Of a stretch of 64,000 nucleotides of DNA, positions 18,549 through 26,967 are shown one piece after another; the first letter of the stretch is position 1, and each line of letters opens with the position of its first letter. The notes beneath the pieces are model-generated. The model did not search any database and was not told where the DNA came from. It was given only the letters and a program-made list of their open reading frames with translations. This stretch comes from Sporosarcina globispora (GTDB lineage: Bacteria > Bacillota > Bacilli > Bacillales > Cytobacillaceae): assembly GCF_001274725.1 (NCBI RefSeq), contig NZ_LGUF01000007.1:3706090-3770089 (forward strand), given 5' to 3'. The position numbers and the translations under genes were made by a program.

Positions 18549-19886
18549 TTAAAGATAGTCTTTTAGATTCACTTCAATGGGGATTGAAGTCCTTTTAAAT
18601 AACTCTTCTTTTCCAAGCGGATAGGTTGCGTCGATTCCCATCTTATCACTGACACCTTTTAAATGATGGGAAGACTCGAGAGGCGATCCCTTCGCACCTT
18701 GTACAATAAAAATGTCATCCCCCGCCTGAACTCTTGTAGCTATGGCCCATTCCACATCGTCCGAGTCAAAAATATCGACGTCATCATTCACGACAACTAC
18801 ATGCTTTAAATCCTTATCGCTTGCAAAAGCTGCAAGTGCCGCCTGTTTGCCGTCGCCATCATGCTTTTTCTCAATTTGTATGACTGCATGATAGCGTGCC
18901 ACTCCACCCATTGGGATATGTACTGCTTTTATATTGGGAACCACCTGCCGGACGGTGCTTAAAAGCGTGGCTTCCCTAACAAGTGCCATGGGCAGCCTTT
19001 CTTCATAGCTTGAAGGAAAAATAGTCTGTGAGATGGCATTATTCCGATAAGAAACGGCAGAAAACTCTACAACTGGCTGTGGTGTTCTGGTGCCATAATA
19101 ACCAGCAAGTTCGCCAAATGGCCCTTCCAGTTCTCTCTCATATGGAAGCATCCTTCCTTCAAAAACAATTTCCGCCTCAGAAAGAACTTCCAAATCAACC
19201 GTTTTGCAGTGTACCACATCAAGGGACTGGCCAAGAAGTGCACCTGCTACATCCAATTTGTCGGTATGATATAGATGTGTACTAATCTGTGAGCTTAATA
19301 CAACAGCTGGAACCACACCAAACATGACAGCCACTTCCATCGGTTCGCCAATGCTTTCATAATGGGCATATTGCTCCATCAGCTCCGGGGATGTTATTAG
19401 AATGTTTGTTCGATTTCCACCAAGATATTGCATTCTGCGAATCGAGGTATATCGTTTTCTGCCAGATAAGTCTTTGACCACAAGTATCCCTGAAACATAA
19501 TAAGCACCTGAATCTTCTGCGTGATATGTTGGGATAGGGAACAAATCTGCAAGATCAAACTCTCCTGTCACCAGATTCTCCTGAACAGGGCCCGTCTGCC
19601 TTAACGTTGTTGGAATAGGATTCACAATTGATCCGATAATTTTAGGAATAAGTTCAGCAGAATGAATTCCCATGCTATCAGCCATCAGCGCTCTGTCTCC
19701 TCCCAAACCGGCGGCCATGGAAGATTGATAGCCTTTAATTTTTTCAAATAAAAAAGGCTGTCTTCCATTTTTGGCATTAATTACTGCTCCCAGCTCATGT
19801 ATAGGATCCACCTCTTTTTTCACCCGATACAGAAGTCCCCTGCTTTCCCATCTATCAAGCAATGCCCTCATAGTTACAGGGTTCAT
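18549..19886 (-). CDS. UbiD family prenylated-FMN-dependent decarboxylase
   Basis: A 445-residue non-oxidative decarboxylase that uses prenyl-FMN made by UbiX. Family signs: YTSIRRMQYLGGNRTNI (FMN/substrate region), EGPFGELAGYYG carrying the conserved Glu, and the C-terminal CDS-like VNDDVDIFD metal/domain region. UbiD enzymes decarboxylate aromatic and heteroaromatic acids. Here an aminoimidazole carboxylate is an attractive but unproven substrate. ATG 19886 overlaps the UbiX stop (ATGA). Confidence 0.9.
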   Translation of the reverse strand: MNPVTMRALLDRWESRGLLYRVKKEVDPIHELGAVINAKNGRQPFLFEKIKGYQSSMAAGLGGDRALMADSMGIHSAELIPKIIGSIVNPIPTTLRQTGPVQENLVTGEFDLADLFPIPTYHAEDSGAYYVSGILVVKDLSGRKRYTSIRRMQYLGGNRTNILITSPELMEQYAHYESIGEPMEVAVMFGVVPAVVLSSQISTHLYHTDKLDVAGALLGQSLDVVHCKTVDLEVLSEAEIVFEGRMLPYERELEGPFGELAGYYGTRTPQPVVEFSAVSYRNNAISQTIFPSSYEERLPMALVREATLLSTVRQVVPNIKAVHIPMGGVARYHAVIQIEKKHDGDGKQAALAAFASDKDLKHVVVVNDDVDIFDSDDVEWAIATRVQAGDDIFIVQGAKGSPLESSHHLKGVSDKMGIDATYPLGKEELFKRTSIPIEVNLKDYL

Positions 19887-20548
19887 GCCTTTTCCCCCCA
19901 TCTCTCCAGCAGCTCATGGTCAATGTCCAGCATGTCCAATATCCTCGCCACCATAAAGTTGGCCAGCTCCCATATTTCCGTGGGCTTATGGTAAAACCCT
20001 GGAGATGCAGGCATAATGCATGCTCCACTTTCAGCAAGAAGGGTCATATTGCGCAGATGAATCAAATTAAAAGGAGCTTCCCGAGGAACAATAATGAACT
20101 TTCTATCCTCCTTTAAAACAACACTGGCAGCCCTGCTTAAAAGAGTATCTCCTACCCCATTCGCAATTGCTCCCAATGTATTCATCGAACATGGCACGAT
20201 AACCATCCCATCTGTCTTAAAGGATCCGCTGGCAACAGCAGCAAAAAGGTTCCGGTTACTGTGGATAGTGGCATACTCCTTCAGCTCGTCCATCTTGACC
20301 CCGCATTCAAATTGCATCACTTTTTCTCCCATCTCCGTTGCAATTAAATGCGTATCGATCTCTAATTGATGAAGAGCGCGGATCAATGTATAAGCATACA
20401 ATGATCCGCTTGCTCCGGTAATGCCCACTAAAATTCGCTTTTTTCTTAGCCCTAAAGAAGAGTTAGACAACAGATTCGTCTTGGGAGAATTTCTTTTTAG
20501 CCAGCTCTTTATACTTTTCTGTTGATAATATATCTCCGAAGATGTCAA
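19883..20548 (-). CDS. ubiX: Flavin prenyltransferase UbiX
   Basis: It makes the prenylated FMN cofactor for UbiD from FMN and a prenyl phosphate. ILVGITGASGSLYAYTL is the flavin-binding start, followed by VIVPCSMNTLGAIANG and the PREAPFNLIHLRNM loop. The longest frame (start 20548) overlaps the preceding gene by 86 bp; the family begins near LRKKRILVG, so a TTG at 20470 or nearby may be the true start. No strong ribosome binding site decides it. It is directly coupled to the UbiD gene. Confidence 0.9.
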   Translation of the reverse strand: MTSSEIYYQQKSIKSWLKRNSPKTNLLSNSSLGLRKKRILVGITGASGSLYAYTLIRALHQLEIDTHLIATEMGEKVMQFECGVKMDELKEYATIHSNRNLFAAVASGSFKTDGMVIVPCSMNTLGAIANGVGDTLLSRAASVVLKEDRKFIIVPREAPFNLIHLRNMTLLAESGACIMPASPGFYHKPTEIWELANFMVARILDMLDIDHELLERWGEKA

Positions 20549-21053
20549 TGTCTCTTAATCCAGAAACATGCATATCGTCATCTTGAGATGCGGTGGCATC
20601 TGATATGCAAATGACATTATAGCCATGATACAATGCATCAGAAGCAGTGCTCCGTACACATACATTGGTCCAGACTCCAGTCAGCACGACTGTATCAATT
20701 TCTTCTTCTCTCAAGAAGAGATCAAAATCGGTGTAGCTGAATGCGCTATGCCGTCTCTTTTGGACCACATAGTCCCCTTTGCTCTCATCTGGCTGAAGCT
20801 CTGGAATGAATTCCGACCCCCAGGTTCCTTTAACTGCATGGACAGGTCTTACACGGAAATCCCGGTCATTTTTTCTGTGAGCTTCCTGAACATGCACAAC
20901 CTGGATATTGTGATCATGGGCAAATTGAATGAGTTCTTGGATTTTAGGAACTATTTTTTCGCCATTTTCACATCTTAATGCTGCTTTTTCGCCAATGAAG
21001 TCGTTTAACATATCAATAATGACCACACAGTGCTTTTTCCCCCTAAGTTCCAA
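20463..21053 (-). CDS. Cysteine hydrolase, isochorismatase-like (ureido/carbamoyl hydrolase type)
   Basis: A 196-residue enzyme with the Asp-Lys-Cys catalytic set: Asp14 (VVIIDMLNDF), Lys99 (VVQKRRHSAF) and Cys132 (TGVWTNVCVRSTA). The family includes nicotinamidase, N-carbamoylsarcosine amidase and ureidoacrylate hydrolase, which release ammonia from amide or ureido groups. In this locus a ureido-imidazole hydrolase is plausible (inference). The start is TTG 21053, with GGGAGG upstream. Confidence 0.85.
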   Translation of the reverse strand: MELRGKKHCVVIIDMLNDFIGEKAALRCENGEKIVPKIQELIQFAHDHNIQVVHVQEAHRKNDRDFRVRPVHAVKGTWGSEFIPELQPDESKGDYVVQKRRHSAFSYTDFDLFLREEEIDTVVLTGVWTNVCVRSTASDALYHGYNVICISDATASQDDDMHVSGLRDIDIFGDILSTEKYKELAKKKFSQDESVV

Positions 21054-21084
21054 CCCGAATCAGCCTCCCTCTCTATATAAGTAT

Positions 21085-22545
21085 TTATTGTTGAGCTACA
21101 GGATCTTTTGCCTTCACATTTACAGCTTCGTATTTTTCATACTTCAATGTTCTCTCAAGCCTCTGGATGCTTTGGCGCGGAACATACTCACCATAGCCAG
21201 CTTCACCCACGATGCCTTTATCTTCTTCGTAAATCACGTTTCCGCGTATGATCGTTTGGACTGGCTTGCCTTTAAGCTTCATGCCATGCAGAGGGTTATA
21301 TTTAGCCATTGATTCTGTTTTCTGCTCGTCAATTACATATTCTTTTTCAAGATCGATAACGGTGAAATCAGCATCACTGCCGATTTCCATTGACCCCTTT
21401 TTAGGGTAAATGCCATAATGAACGGCGGCATTGCGGCTGGTTACTTCCACAAATCTCGATAGGGATAAGCGGCCTTTATTTAATCCTTCACTGACAAGGA
21501 TAGGCACCATCGTTTCTACACCAGGAATGCCAGGGAAAGTGTTCCAGATCGTTGCCCCAGGATAATCCTTTTCTGTGGCAATTTCATATGGTGCATGGTC
21601 TGTACCGACAAAGTCGATTGTTCCGTCTGCCAGAGCCTGCCAGTGAGATTCGTTATCCTCTTTTCCCCGTAAAGGAGGAGCAATCTTTGCATAGGAACCG
21701 CGCTCTGACATGGAGTCCTGTGCATTGAGAACAAGATAGTGAGGGCAGGTTTCTGCTGTAACCTTTACACCCCGCTTCTTTGCGGCCTTAACCAGCTCGA
21801 CGCCTTCCTTTGTGCTCATATGTACCACATGTACACGTGCGTCTGTAGCTTCTGCAAAGCTAAGAATCAGTTCTATGGCCACCTTCTCAGCGAGGCTTGA
21901 ACGCGCTTCCGCCCATGCTGGACCGTCAAGGCGCCCTTCTTTTTCAAGTTTCTTGGAATTAAATGTGCAGATATCATAGTTTTCAGCATGAACACCAATT
22001 GGGAGTCCGGTTTTTGCAACGTTTTTGAAAATTTCCAGCATCTCTGCGTCCGATACTTTAGGGAAGGTAGGTACAGAAGGAGTCATGTAAACTTTAAAAG
22101 CAACAACTCCCTGGTCAATCTGTGGATAGATATTATTAATCCAGCCTTCACGTGCATCTTCGCCAGTCATGCCGCCCCAGAAACAGTAATCAATATAAGC
22201 CTGATCCCTGATTGGTCCAATTTTTTTATTGAAACTCTCCCCATCACGAACGGATGGCTTGCTGCAGCATGGCATATCTATAATGGTTGTTAAGCCTCCG
22301 GCTGCTGCAGAACGGCTGCCAGTTGCAAAAGTTTCTCTGTGAGTGAAGCCTGGATCCATGAAATGAGTATGCGGATCAATACAGCCTGGAACTACTAATT
22401 TTCCTTGAATATCAATTACCTTGGCTGCATTTAGAAACGAAATGTCATTCGTGCAGCCAACAATTTTTCCCTCGTTTACTAGAATATTTGTTAAAACCTG
22501 ACGATCACCCTGGGGAATGTTGGCATTTTTCAGAATTAAATCCAT
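21085..22545 (-). CDS. Cyclic amidohydrolase (allantoinase/dihydropyrimidinase family)
   Basis: The 486-residue product has the complete binuclear metal site: His59 and His61 (DPHTHFMDPG), Lys151 (VAFKVYMTPS, the carboxylated lysine), His186 (GVHAENYD), His242 (VHMSTKEG) and Asp316 (GTDHAPY). Enzymes of this fold open cyclic amides such as hydantoins, allantoin and dihydropyrimidines. As first enzyme after a purine permease, without uricase nearby, it is a candidate xanthine ring-opening amidohydrolase, although allantoinase cannot be excluded. It is longer than most allantoinases by a C-terminal tail. Confidence 0.88.
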   Translation of the reverse strand: MDLILKNANIPQGDRQVLTNILVNEGKIVGCTNDISFLNAAKVIDIQGKLVVPGCIDPHTHFMDPGFTHRETFATGSRSAAAGGLTTIIDMPCCSKPSVRDGESFNKKIGPIRDQAYIDYCFWGGMTGEDAREGWINNIYPQIDQGVVAFKVYMTPSVPTFPKVSDAEMLEIFKNVAKTGLPIGVHAENYDICTFNSKKLEKEGRLDGPAWAEARSSLAEKVAIELILSFAEATDARVHVVHMSTKEGVELVKAAKKRGVKVTAETCPHYLVLNAQDSMSERGSYAKIAPPLRGKEDNESHWQALADGTIDFVGTDHAPYEIATEKDYPGATIWNTFPGIPGVETMVPILVSEGLNKGRLSLSRFVEVTSRNAAVHYGIYPKKGSMEIGSDADFTVIDLEKEYVIDEQKTESMAKYNPLHGMKLKGKPVQTIIRGNVIYEEDKGIVGEAGYGEYVPRQSIQRLERTLKYEKYEAVNVKAKDPVAQQ

Positions 22546-22616
22546 TTCTCCTGCTCCTATCTATTATTTGGATTTCTGCCTCTCGAAAAAGAGGCAGATG
22601 GTTTCAGCAATTGCAT

Positions 22617-23945
22617 TTAAAAAGCTTCAGCTGAATGATCTCCTTTCAGCTGTTCGATTCTTTCACTTTCACTTATATTTAAATCTTTATAATTAAATAC
22701 CAAATTTAATAAAATTGCTGTGATGCTTCCCAGCACGATTCCATTTTCAATCAGCAAGCGCACGCTTGTTGGAAGACTTTCAAAAATTTGCGGTACTACG
22801 GCTGAACCAAGTCCAATTCCTACTGAACAGGCAACAATCAGCAAGTTTTCATTTTTGCTGAAATCTACAACAGTAAGCATTCTGATTCCGGATGAGATAA
22901 CCATCCCAAACATTGGAATCATTGCTCCGCCAAGAACTGCCATAGGGATAATCGTAGTCAGTGCTGCCACTTTAGGCAAAAGACCTAAAATCATTAAAAT
23001 GACGCCCGCTGCGATAACTACATTTCTTGTTTTAACTTTAGTTAACGCTACAAGACCCACATTCTGTGAAAAGGACGTGTAAGGAAACGCGTTAAAAAGT
23101 CCCCCTATTACTACAGCCAGCCCTTCTGCGCGCAGCCCTTTTTTAATATCTTTCGAGTCCAGTTTTCTCTCACAGACATCTCCGAGAGCCAGAAAAACCC
23201 CTGTAGATTCAATCATGCTCACAATAGCTACTAAAGTCATTGTAAGTATGGCCGATGCATTGAAAGACGGGAATCCAAAATAAAATGGCTGAATTATATG
23301 AAACCAGGAAGCCTGACTGACTTCCGCAAAGCTGACGAGCCCCATAAAATAAGCTGCTATTGTTCCGGCCACCAATGACAGCAGCACAGAAATAGCTCTC
23401 ATATAGCCTTTAAAGAACCTGTTCATTAAAATAATCAGAATCAGTGTAAATGCAGCCAGGAATAAATTTCGGGCACTCCCATATTCTGGAGAACCAAGCC
23501 CTCCAGCAGCATTATTCATGGCAACAGGAATCAGCGATACCCCGATAATAGCTACCACTGAACCTGTTACGACCGGCGGGAAAAATCTCATTATTTTACT
23601 CATAAATTGAGATAAGATCATTACGATAATTCCCGAAGCAATAATAGCCCCGTAGATGGCTGTAATGCCCTGCAAATTCCCAATGGCAATCATGGGGCCT
23701 ACTGCTGTAAAAGTGCATCCCAGGATCACTGGCAGCTTTATGCCAAAATGTTTCCCCCCAATAACTTGAAGCAATGTAGCAATTCCGCAGGTAAACAAGT
23801 CAATTGAAATTAAATAAGCAAGCTGCTGGGCAGAGAGCCCTATTGCTGGTCCAACAATCAGTGGTACAATGACAGCACCTGCATACATGGCTAGCACATG
23901 CTGAAATCCCAAAGTCCCTACCTTCCAAGGATTTAGCTTTTCCAA
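22617..23945 (-). CDS. NCS2 family purine (xanthine/uracil-type) permease
   Basis: A 442-residue membrane transporter with about 12-14 hydrophobic segments. FQHVLAMYAGAVIVPL at the N-terminus and SMIESTGVFLALGDV in the middle are nucleobase:cation symporter-2 signatures of the UraA/PbuX group. It probably imports xanthine, hypoxanthine or uric acid. Start TTG 23945 follows GGAGGGG. First gene of the minus-strand operon. Confidence 0.92.
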   Translation of the reverse strand: MEKLNPWKVGTLGFQHVLAMYAGAVIVPLIVGPAIGLSAQQLAYLISIDLFTCGIATLLQVIGGKHFGIKLPVILGCTFTAVGPMIAIGNLQGITAIYGAIIASGIIVMILSQFMSKIMRFFPPVVTGSVVAIIGVSLIPVAMNNAAGGLGSPEYGSARNLFLAAFTLILIILMNRFFKGYMRAISVLLSLVAGTIAAYFMGLVSFAEVSQASWFHIIQPFYFGFPSFNASAILTMTLVAIVSMIESTGVFLALGDVCERKLDSKDIKKGLRAEGLAVVIGGLFNAFPYTSFSQNVGLVALTKVKTRNVVIAAGVILMILGLLPKVAALTTIIPMAVLGGAMIPMFGMVISSGIRMLTVVDFSKNENLLIVACSVGIGLGSAVVPQIFESLPTSVRLLIENGIVLGSITAILLNLVFNYKDLNISESERIEQLKGDHSAEAF

Positions 23946-24043
23946 AAACTTCCCCTCCAGGTTTAATTCTTTGTTTATGCCTTAGCCTGACTCCAGCGAT
24001 ATAAAGCCAGCATCACCTCCCAAAAGAAAAAAGTGTATAAAAA

Positions 24044-24099
24044 AAACCGCAGCAATAGATAACATCAAAGTAATCAAAGATGTTCTATTACTGCGGTTT
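24044..24099 (-). terminator. Strong terminator after the MpsC-like gene
   Basis: Long arms starting AAACCGCAG (24044-24052) and CTGCGGTTT (24091-24099) pair along about 20 bases with small bulges. Eight or so T residues follow on the minus strand. It separates the 24202 gene from the purine operon promoter region. Confidence 0.85.
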
Positions 24100-24201
24100 C
24101 ATTCAGCTTCCGTAAAACAAAAGGCAAAGGAACCGCTTCTATATTCAGGTTTAAGAAAAACTGCGGCATGCACAGCTCTCCCAAACATATTTTTAAAACT
24201 G

Positions 24202-24549
24202 CTATTCTTCGAAATAAATAATGGTGCATGCTTCTTCGGTAGCAGGATCGTAATCTTTTAAAATCGTTTTGACTTTCAAATGAAGAGCATCTTCAATCAG
24301 ACCTTTAAAAAGCGATTTGAATTCAACAATCAATGCTGAATCAACCGATATTGTCAGGTGATGAAAATTTTGGCTTAGCATTTGCAGTGCCTGTACACGC
24401 TTATGCTGTGCAAATATAATGACTCTATCATCAAAAGTTTCAATACGCTGTTTTTTTACGCCTGTTCCGTAGATCTCCTGGTTGACACGATTATAGAGAA
24501 AAGCGAGATCTTTTTTTGATTGATGAAATTTTGAGGTTATAACAGTCAT
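24202..24549 (-). CDS. DUF2294 / MpsC family protein
   Basis: The 115-residue product matches the DUF2294 (Na-translocating system MpsC) family pattern: LYNRVNQEIYGTGVKKQRIE near the start (read as a continuous family motif) and ILKDYDPATEEACTII at the end. No membrane segment is seen. Function in most Bacillus is unknown. It is flanked by its own terminator and stands at the divergence point between the two purine operons, so a regulatory tie is possible but not shown. Confidence 0.65.
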   Translation of the reverse strand: MTVITSKFHQSKKDLAFLYNRVNQEIYGTGVKKQRIETFDDRVIIFAQHKRVQALQMLSQNFHHLTISVDSALIVEFKSLFKGLIEDALHLKVKTILKDYDPATEEACTIIYFEE

Positions 24550-24730
24550 GTAGTCCTCCTGTTAATCATTATATTAAACAAGGCAGTTTTATAAGTCAAT
24601 ACATTTTATCAGAAAATTCTAACTTGACAAAATATTAACTTAACTATTACACTACAAATCAACTCCCCCTCTATTTCTATAATAGTTTTGATAATACCTC
24701 CCTCCAGCACACTGAAAAATTAAATAGAAT
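24550..24730 (+). promoter_or_regulatory. Promoter region of the hydroxylase operon
   Basis: This stretch has no gene. It holds a perfect -35 TTGACA at 24624-24629, with TATTAC at 24645-24650 (15-base spacer), and a separate TATAAT at 24678-24683 without a clear -35. Either could start the riboswitch-bearing leader. A regulator site is not identifiable by eye. Confidence 0.4.
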
Positions 24731-24797
24731 TTTTCGTATAACCTCAATAATCGGTTTGAGGGTTTCTACTAGGAACCGGAATTCCTATCTACGGAAG
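24731..24797 (+). ncRNA. Purine riboswitch aptamer, variant, C74 (guanine-type)
   Basis: The three-way junction is clear. P1 is 24731-24736 with 24792-24797. P2 is CCTCAA (24742-24747) with TTGAGG (24756-24761). J2/3 is GTTTCTAC (24762-24769). P3 is TAGGAA with TTCCTA (24770-24787). J1/2 is TATAAC. Overall it closely resembles B. subtilis pbuE. The specificity base in J3/1 is C (24789) rather than U, which predicts guanine or hypoxanthine. Both kissing loops are one base shorter than usual, yet retain GG opposite CC. Confidence 0.8.
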
Positions 24798-24803
24798 GCT
24801 TAT

Positions 24804-24848
24804 TTCCTGCAATCATCATTCAGGAACCTTTTGTGCAGGAATTTTTTT
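24804..24848 (+). terminator. Riboswitch expression platform terminator
   Basis: TTCCTGCA (24804-24811) pairs with TGCAGGAA (24834-24841) and is followed by seven T residues. The same 5' arm can alternatively pair with CAGGAA at 24821-24826. The aptamer P1 3' strand (GGAA) could pair with TTCC of the terminator, giving an OFF switch, but this is weak and not settled. It lies 150 bp before the first gene. Confidence 0.7.
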
Positions 24849-24998
24849 GTGCTTATTTGTCTATTGAGAAGAATATGCATAATAACATAATTTAAATACC
24901 TCCACTTGCTCGCCAGGCAGCCATAATCCCTTACAAAATACTTATACTATTTCTCATTGTCATTTAATTGATTCAAAGTTTTATAAGGAGGCGAAGAT

Positions 24999-25487
24999 TT
25001 GAAAAGTATTCATTTTATAGTGAATGGGAAGGAACGTACGGTCGTTTGCCCGCCTGCAAAAACGCTTCTGGATGTCTTAAGAGAAGATTTAGGGTTGACT
25101 GCCAGCAAGGAATGCTGTGGAAAAGGAGAGTGCGGATCATGCTCTGTTCTAATCAATAAAGAGGTTGTCTGTTCTTGCCTTGTCCTCGCTGGTCAGGCGG
25201 AAAACCAGGTGATCACAACATGTGAAGGAGTCGGCTTATCTCCAAACCTTGATGTGATTCAGGAATCATTTATTGCTGAAGGAGCAACACAATGCGGGTA
25301 CTGTACTCCTGGAATCATCGTATCAGCTAAAGCTTTCTTAGATGAAATAGACACAGTCCCATCTGTTGATGAAATTAAGACAGCATTAGGCGGAAACCTA
25401 TGCCGCTGTACAGGCTATACAAAAATTATCAAGGCAGTACAAACAGCTGCTACAAAAAAAATATCTAAACCGGAAACAATTGGATAG
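24999..25487 (+). CDS. pucE: Molybdenum hydroxylase, 2Fe-2S subunit (xanthine dehydrogenase-type)
   Basis: The 162-residue electron-transfer subunit has both iron-sulfur clusters: a plant-type ferredoxin cluster (CCGKGECGSC, then a Cys at SCLVLA) and the helical cluster (CGYCTPG; LCRCTGY). It passes electrons from the Mo site to FAD. Start is TTG 24999 with AAGGAGGCG upstream. It is the first gene after the riboswitch leader. The gene symbol follows the B. subtilis pucE analogy. Confidence 0.93.
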   Translation: MKSIHFIVNGKERTVVCPPAKTLLDVLREDLGLTASKECCGKGECGSCSVLINKEVVCSCLVLAGQAENQVITTCEGVGLSPNLDVIQESFIAEGATQCGYCTPGIIVSAKAFLDEIDTVPSVDEIKTALGGNLCRCTGYTKIIKAVQTAATKKISKPETIG

Positions 25488-25490
25488 CCA

Positions 25491-26075
25491 ATGGCACATA
25501 CAGCTATTTTGCTTGCTGCTGGCCAATCCAGCAGAATGGGAACTCTAAAAGGCCTGCTCCCTTGGCAGGGAACAACATTATTCGAGCATCAGCTGCAAAA
25601 TCTCAGGGAGTCAGTGTTTTCTGAGATTGTTGTCGTATTGGGATACGAAGCTGAAAAATTCCTGCCAACCGGGAAGAACTACTCTGCAAAAATCATAATT
25701 AACGAACACTATCAAAACGGGAAATGCTCATCAATTATTGCAGGGGTTAGTGCGGCAGGCAAGTCAACGGAAACTATTCTTATTACATCTGTTGACCAGC
25801 CGCTTCAATCAGCTGTCACAAACAAGCTTGCTGCAGCTTTGACAAAAAGACCCGGATTGGTTGCAGTCCCGATTCATCAAGGCAAAAGAGGTCACCCTAT
25901 CCTCTTTTCCTCCCAACTGAGGAACGATCTTTTATCTATCAAGGAAGAAAGAATGGGTTTGAGACATGTAATTCAAGAGAATGAAAAATTTCTTCTTGAG
26001 GTGCCAGTGGAAAATGGGCAGATTCATCTTAACCTGAATAATCAGGCAGATTATATTAATGCTCTTAAAAAATAA
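25491..26075 (+). CDS. pucB: MobA/MocA-like molybdenum cofactor nucleotidyltransferase
   Basis: The 194-residue nucleotidyltransferase starts AILLAAGQSSRMGTLKGLLPW, the nucleotide-binding signature (split here only by naming), and has TSVDQPLQ and KRGHPILFS. It attaches a cytidine nucleotide to the cofactor for insertion into the hydroxylase. It lies 3 bp after the 2Fe-2S gene. Analogous to PucB in B. subtilis. Confidence 0.85.
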   Translation: MAHTAILLAAGQSSRMGTLKGLLPWQGTTLFEHQLQNLRESVFSEIVVVLGYEAEKFLPTGKNYSAKIIINEHYQNGKCSSIIAGVSAAGKSTETILITSVDQPLQSAVTNKLAAALTKRPGLVAVPIHQGKRGHPILFSSQLRNDLLSIKEERMGLRHVIQENEKFLLEVPVENGQIHLNLNNQADYINALKK

Positions 26076-26091
26076 CCTAGGAGGTAAGTCA

Positions 26092-26967
26092 ATGCTCGTT
26101 TCAGAAATTGACATGATTACTCCTTCCTCTCTATCCGAATGTCTGACTCAGCTATCGAAGGAAGGCAGAAAACATAGATTGATAGCAGGAGGTACGGATG
26201 CTGTAGTCCGGATGAAGGAAGGCAAATGGCGTCCTGAAATATGGATAAATATAAAAAATTTAAAAGAGCTGCGATATATCGAAGAAAGTAAAGATTTTAT
26301 CCATATTGGACCATTGGCCACACATACCGATATTACTCATTCACCGCTTTTGCAGAGAAAAGCAGATGTTCTGGTGGATGCTGCGGGTGAAGTTGGGGCC
26401 ACTCAAATGCAGAAAATGGGAACAATCGGCGGCAATATTGGTACGGCATCTCCTGCAGGCGATACCCTTCCTGCTTTGTATGTTCTCGGTGCATTGCTTG
26501 AACTCACCTCGCTGAAAAACAAACGGATCGTTCCAATCCAAGAGTTTATCATCGGTCCTGGCAGGACAGTTTTAAAAGAAAATGAAATGATTACAAAAAT
26601 CCTAATAAAACCGCAGAGACAAAATGAAAAAGGCATCTTCCAGAAGCTCGGTCCCCGCAAAGCACAGTCTATTTCCATTGTAAATGTTGCCATTTCACTC
26701 ACAATGGACCAGGACCGCAAATGCGTGGAAGGAAAAATCGCCTTCGGATCTGTGGCACCGACTATTATCCGTGCAAGGAAGTGTGAATCAATGCTTACCC
26801 TTGGACCGCTTAACGATGAATTAATCCAGAATATCGCTAAAATCGCCTGGAAAGAGGTCATGCCCATTTCAGATGGAAGAGCAACTGCTGCATATAGAAG
26901 AGATATGGCAAGCGCTTTACTGGAAAGAGGATTATACCGTCTTATCAGGAGGTGGGAAAACCAGTGA
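26092..26967 (+). CDS. pucC: Molybdenum hydroxylase, FAD-binding subunit
   Basis: A 291-residue FAD subunit of the CoxM type: RLIAGGTDAVVRMKEGK near residues 30-45 and GTIGGNIGTASPAGDTLPAL are the two FAD-binding motifs. ATG 26092 follows AGGAGG at correct spacing. Its stop overlaps the next gene's GTG start (GTGA), so subunits are made in step. Confidence 0.92.
   Translation: MLVSEIDMITPSSLSECLTQLSKEGRKHRLIAGGTDAVVRMKEGKWRPEIWINIKNLKELRYIEESKDFIHIGPLATHTDITHSPLLQRKADVLVDAAGEVGATQMQKMGTIGGNIGTASPAGDTLPALYVLGALLELTSLKNKRIVPIQEFIIGPGRTVLKENEMITKILIKPQRQNEKGIFQKLGPRKAQSISIVNVAISLTMDQDRKCVEGKIAFGSVAPTIIRARKCESMLTLGPLNDELIQNIAKIAWKEVMPISDGRATAAYRRDMASALLERGLYRLIRRWENQ

Noticed and set aside
24618-24683. 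TTGACA paired with TATAAT as one promoter
   Set aside because: The spacing between them is 48 bases, too long for one promoter. They may belong to separate weak promoters.
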